Shown: one piece after another, positions 7,509 through 9,755 of the stretch
How the letters are laid out: each line of letters starts with the position of its first letter
How positions within the stretch are numbered: the stretch's first letter is position 1
From: Nitrosomonas eutropha
GTDB taxonomy: Bacteria; Pseudomonadota; Gammaproteobacteria; Burkholderiales; Nitrosomonadaceae
DNA: 9,755 nt
Assembly (NCBI GenBank): GCA_014584635.1
Contig: JACTML010000084.1
Location: forward strand, 1-9,755
Direction of reading: 5' to 3'
Notes under the pieces: model-generated
Seen by the model: only the letters and a program-made list of their open reading frames with translations
What the model was told of the DNA's origin: nothing
The model's database searches: none
Program-made: the position numbers and the translations under genes

Positions 7509-8495
7509 ATGAACTCCGAGTTCGATGTAATCAGTCGCTACTTTACGCGCCCGTCACCCAATGCCGTACTTGGATCGGGTGATGATGCGGCGCTGATAGC
7601 GTGTCGGCCGGGGATGGATTGGGCGGTATCGGTGGATGCTCTGGTGGCAGGGCGACATTTTTTTCCTGATGTTGCACCTGAAACACTGGGCCACAAAGCA
7701 TTGGCCGTTAATCTTTCCGATATGGCAGCCATGGGTGCTACGCCGCGCTGGGTAACGCTTTCTCTGACCCTGACTGAAGCACTGGCGCAGGATGATGCCT
7801 GGCTCAAGGCGTTTTCCCATGGTTTTTTTACACTGGCGGATCAGTATCAGGTTGAACTGATTGGGGGCGATACCACCAGCGGCCCGCTCAATATCAGCGT
7901 GCAAATCATCGGGGAAATCGAAAAAGGTCGAGCGCTCCGGCGCAGTGGCGCCAGACCGGGGGATGATATCTGGGTATCCGGTTTTCCGGGAGAGGCTGCT
8001 CTGGCACTATTGTTTCTGCAGCACCGTATAACGCTGACAGAGCCGGAGGTGGCCCGTTGCCTGACAGCATTGCATACGCCCGCGCCACGTATTGCGCTGG
8101 GCAAGGTGCTGATAAATGTGGCACATAGCGCAATTGATATTTCAGATGGCTTGCTGGCTGATCTTGGCCATATTCTGGAATGTTCCGGTGTGGCTGCTGT
8201 GGTTGAATTGAATCACATTCCGCGTTCCCCGGCGTTAACCGGCAAACTGCAGCAGGAAAATATTACCCGGCAATTAGCCATTGACTGTTTATTAGCAGGC
8301 GGTGATGATTATGAACTGTGTTTTACCGCACCGGAAAATAAGCGTGATGCCATTGCACTGCTTGCGCAGCAAACCGGTGTAAAGCTTTCCCGCATTGGAA
8401 AAATCGTACCGGGAAAAGAACTGGCAGTACTGAACGATGATGGTAATCCGCTAATTTTTAACAGAAAAGGCTATGATCACTTCCTTGTCCGATGA
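7509..8495 (+). CDS. thiL: Thiamine-monophosphate kinase
   Basis: ThiL phosphorylates thiamine monophosphate with ATP to give thiamine diphosphate, the active cofactor. The 328 residues are standard length for this PurM/AIR-synthase-like kinase family. Motifs in order: GSGDDAAL (22-29), SVDALVAGRHF (41-51), NLSDMAAMGA (68-77) with metal-binding acidic residues, GGDTT (119-123), the AIDISDGLLADLGHI block (208-222), AGGDDYELCFT (263-273) and a C-terminal GYDHF. The N-terminal SEFDVISRYF aligns with the E. coli start region, supporting the ATG at 7509; the closest upstream in-frame ATG (7485) hits a stop after five codons. No obvious Shine-Dalgarno precedes it. The gene overlaps pgpA by 23 bases. 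Confidence 0.97.
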   Translation: MNSEFDVISRYFTRPSPNAVLGSGDDAALIACRPGMDWAVSVDALVAGRHFFPDVAPETLGHKALAVNLSDMAAMGATPRWVTLSLTLTEALAQDDAWLKAFSHGFFTLADQYQVELIGGDTTSGPLNISVQIIGEIEKGRALRRSGARPGDDIWVSGFPGEAALALLFLQHRITLTEPEVARCLTALHTPAPRIALGKVLINVAHSAIDISDGLLADLGHILECSGVAAVVELNHIPRSPALTGKLQQENITRQLAIDCLLAGGDDYELCFTAPENKRDAIALLAQQTGVKLSRIGKIVPGKELAVLNDDGNPLIFNRKGYDHFLVR

Positions 8496-9015
8496 CTATT
8501 CACCACAACGGCAAACGCCATTGAAACCGGATATTGCTTTTGTGCATGTCCGACTCGCGCATTTCGTGGCAATGGGTGCCGGCGTTGGACTTGTCCGCTT
8601 TGCGCCAGGGACTTTCGGCACGCTTGCCGCGATTCCGCTTTATCACCTTCTGGATTCACTCTTTGAACCTGTTTCCCTGCTGCTGATTCTGGATGTTTTT
8701 TTTATCATGGGAATCTGGGCCTGCGCAGTTACCGGGCGGGCACTGAATTCTCCAGATCATTCCGGCATGGTGTGGGATGAGATTGTCGCCTTTATGCTGG
8801 TGCTGTTTTTTACGCCGTCTCACTGGATCTGGCAACTGGCTGCTTTTTTGCTGTTCAGGTTTTTTGATATTGTTAAACCTGCTCCCATTGGTTATCTGGA
8901 TCAAAGGCTTAAAGGAGGGCTGGGTGTGATGCTGGATGATCTGCTGGCTGCGTTTTACACCCTGCTTTGTATTGCCGGCTGGAAATCGATGGTTTTGTTT
9001 CAAAGCTATTTTTGA
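8473..9015 (+). CDS. pgpA: Phosphatidylglycerophosphatase A
   Basis: An inner-membrane phosphatase that dephosphorylates phosphatidylglycerophosphate to phosphatidylglycerol. The 180 residues carry the PgpA signatures: PGTFGTLAAIPL (45-56), WDEIVAFM (101-108), FRFFDIVKPAPI (128-139) and GGLGVMLDDLLAA (148-160) with the paired aspartates. Hydrophobic segments lie at about residues 34-60, 66-88, 104-130 and 153-176. The start overlaps thiL by 23 bases; AAAAGG precedes the ATG by only two bases, an unusually tight spacing, so initiation probably depends on coupling to thiL translation. The next in-frame ATG (residue 34) would leave almost no N-terminus before the PGTFGTL motif. The thiL-pgpA pair is a common proteobacterial arrangement. 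Confidence 0.96.
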   Translation: MITSLSDDYSPQRQTPLKPDIAFVHVRLAHFVAMGAGVGLVRFAPGTFGTLAAIPLYHLLDSLFEPVSLLLILDVFFIMGIWACAVTGRALNSPDHSGMVWDEIVAFMLVLFFTPSHWIWQLAAFLLFRFFDIVKPAPIGYLDQRLKGGLGVMLDDLLAAFYTLLCIAGWKSMVLFQSYF

Positions 9016-9044
9016 ACGCATCTCAAATTGTTCCGGATGACGCA

Positions 9045-9554
9045 ATGCTGTTGGCGCTTGCCCGGCAAGTCGGACAGATTCTCAAGGATAACGGGTTAAA
9101 ACTGGTTTCAGCGGAATCCTGCACTGGCGGCTGGATTGGACAGATCGTTACGGCTGTTCCCGGCAGCTCCGCGTGGTATGACCGTGGTTTTATTACCTAC
9201 AGTAATTTATCCAAACAGCAAGTGCTGCTCGTGCAGCCGCAAACCCTGGCACGGTTCGGTGCGGTTTCTGAACAAACTGCACGGGAAATGGTGCAGGGAG
9301 CGCTGGCCGCGAGTCAGGCGCAAATCGCGGTATCTGTCACGGGTATCGCCGGTCCTGCTGGCGATTCTGCGGAAAAACCGGTGGGGACGGTATGTTTTGC
9401 CTGGCTGCTTAAAAACCTGTCCATCAGCACAGCCAGTAGCAGAACCTGTTATTTCAACGGTGATCGTGCAGCTGTTCGGCGGCAGTCCGTTGCTGTGGCT
9501 TTGCAGGGTATCCTTGAACTGCTGAAAAATTCCGCACCGGTCAATCTCGCGTGA
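9045..9554 (+). CDS. pncC: Nicotinamide-nucleotide amidohydrolase PncC (CinA C-terminal domain protein)
   Basis: PncC deamidates nicotinamide mononucleotide to nicotinic acid mononucleotide, recycling the NMN released by DNA ligase into NAD synthesis. It is the stand-alone CinA C-terminal domain (E. coli PncC, formerly YgaD, is 165 residues; here 169). Visible motifs are SAESCTGG (22-29) with the conserved nucleophile-position Ser25, GSSAWYDRGFITYSN (40-54), FGAVSEQTAREM (71-82), VTGIAGPAG (98-106), EKPVGTV (110-116) and GDRAAVRRQSV (139-149). I chose ATG 9045 because GGA sits seven bases upstream and the length fits the family. A TTG at 9012, overlapping the pgpA stop as TTGA, is an alternative that adds 11 residues. 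An in-frame TTG at 8967 gives 195 residues but is unlikely. Confidence 0.93.
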   Translation: MLLALARQVGQILKDNGLKLVSAESCTGGWIGQIVTAVPGSSAWYDRGFITYSNLSKQQVLLVQPQTLARFGAVSEQTAREMVQGALAASQAQIAVSVTGIAGPAGDSAEKPVGTVCFAWLLKNLSISTASSRTCYFNGDRAAVRRQSVAVALQGILELLKNSAPVNLA

Positions 9555-9642
9555 AAGCAGGTATGCTCAAAGTATGTTCCAGTGTTAGCGCCGTCATGCA
9601 CCCTTCAATAAGAGATTGAGCAGGTCCCCGGTGTGATTCTGT

Positions 9643-9648
9643 TAGAAT
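9643..9648 (+). promoter_or_regulatory. Likely -10 element of the rnpB promoter
   Basis: TAGAAT matches the -10 consensus at five of six bases and is preceded by TGT, an extended -10. It sits about seven bases before the expected RNA start. The following CAGCGCGG is a GC-rich discriminator of the kind seen at growth-rate-regulated stable RNA promoters. A possible -35, TTGAGC at 9616-9621, is at a long spacing of 21 bases. The hexamer lies inside a perfect inverted repeat at 9634-9650. Confidence 0.6.
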
Positions 9649-9655
9649 CAGCGCG

Positions 9656-9755
9656 GGAAGCCGGTCAGACAGTCGCTGCCTGGTAACAGGGAGAGGAAAG
9701 TCCGGGCTCCACAGAGCAGGATGCCGGTTAATGGCCGGCCGCCGTGAGGCGAGGA
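9656..9755 (+). ncRNA. rnpB: RNase P RNA (M1 RNA), 5' part, bacterial type A
   Basis: This is the catalytic RNA of ribonuclease P, which matures the 5' ends of tRNAs. The window contains only the first 100 or so of an expected 340-380 nucleotides. It starts GAAGCCGGTCAGACAGTCGC, closely matching the E. coli 5' end. The universally conserved block GGAAAGTCCGGGCTCC is at 9695-9710. Helix P8 can be drawn as GCCGG (9723-9727) with CCGGC (9735-9739), and P9 as CGCC-GTGA-GGCG (9740-9751) with a GNRA loop. P3 is short: CTGCCTG-GTAA-CAGGGAG (9676-9693), with 18 bases between AGTCGC and GGAAAG where E. coli has about 42. The exact 5' end is inferred from the promoter and from the E. coli RNA; the 3' end lies outside the window. 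Confidence 0.96.

Noticed and set aside
7397..7580. Reading frame stays open for about 60 codons after the nusB TAG, suggesting stop readthrough or a former longer protein
   Set aside because: An open stretch of this length has a chance of a few percent. The translation matches no NusB feature, and the NusB signature is already complete before the stop.
9555..9633. Spacer between pncC and the rnpB promoter, searched for a terminator, small gene or tRNA
   Set aside because: No GC-rich hairpin with a T-run, no tRNA-like structure and no credible short open frame was seen.

Overview
The window looks like an ordinary chromosomal housekeeping region from a betaproteobacterium with roughly balanced base composition. 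Gene order and protein character are consistent with an ammonia-oxidising Nitrosomonas-type organism. That placement is an inference from familiarity; no 16S gene or ammonia-oxidation gene is present to prove it.

Layout. (1) Positions 67-2040, plus strand: an OPT-family membrane transporter. Its 3' end overlaps, tail to tail, the next gene on the other strand. (2) Positions 1999-4491, minus strand: the two-gene unit typA (bipA, ribosome-associated GTPase) followed after 18 bases by a cytoplasmic DsbA/FrnE-like thiol oxidoreductase. An extended -10 promoter for this unit lies in the 129-base divergent spacer before ribE. (3) Positions 4621-9554, plus strand: a tightly packed run of seven genes: ribE, ribBX, ribH, nusB, thiL, pgpA and pncC. 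Several junctions have short overlaps (ribE/ribBX 4 bases, ribH/nusB 4 bases, thiL/pgpA 23 bases). (4) From about 9656 to the window end: the 5' third of rnpB, the RNase P RNA, behind its own likely promoter.

How the genes work together. RibBX makes the four-carbon unit, RibH joins it to the pyrimidine to form lumazine, and RibE dismutates lumazine to riboflavin. The GTP cyclohydrolase II half of the bifunctional protein has lost its zinc cysteines and the catalytic loop, so a separate RibA is expected elsewhere, as is RibD. NusB (rRNA antitermination), ThiL (last step to thiamine diphosphate), PgpA (phosphatidylglycerol synthesis) and PncC (NAD salvage) follow in an order common in proteobacteria. 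No FMN riboswitch is visible upstream of ribE.

The least ordinary piece of DNA is the nusB-thiL spacer. It holds an 18-base near-perfect inverted repeat around a 43-base core, which looks like a miniature inverted-repeat element, and its left arm contains the last two bases of the nusB stop codon. I saw no evidence of a new defence, mobile or regulatory system. The remaining findings are modest points about starts, overlaps, promoter architecture and a compact RNase P helix.
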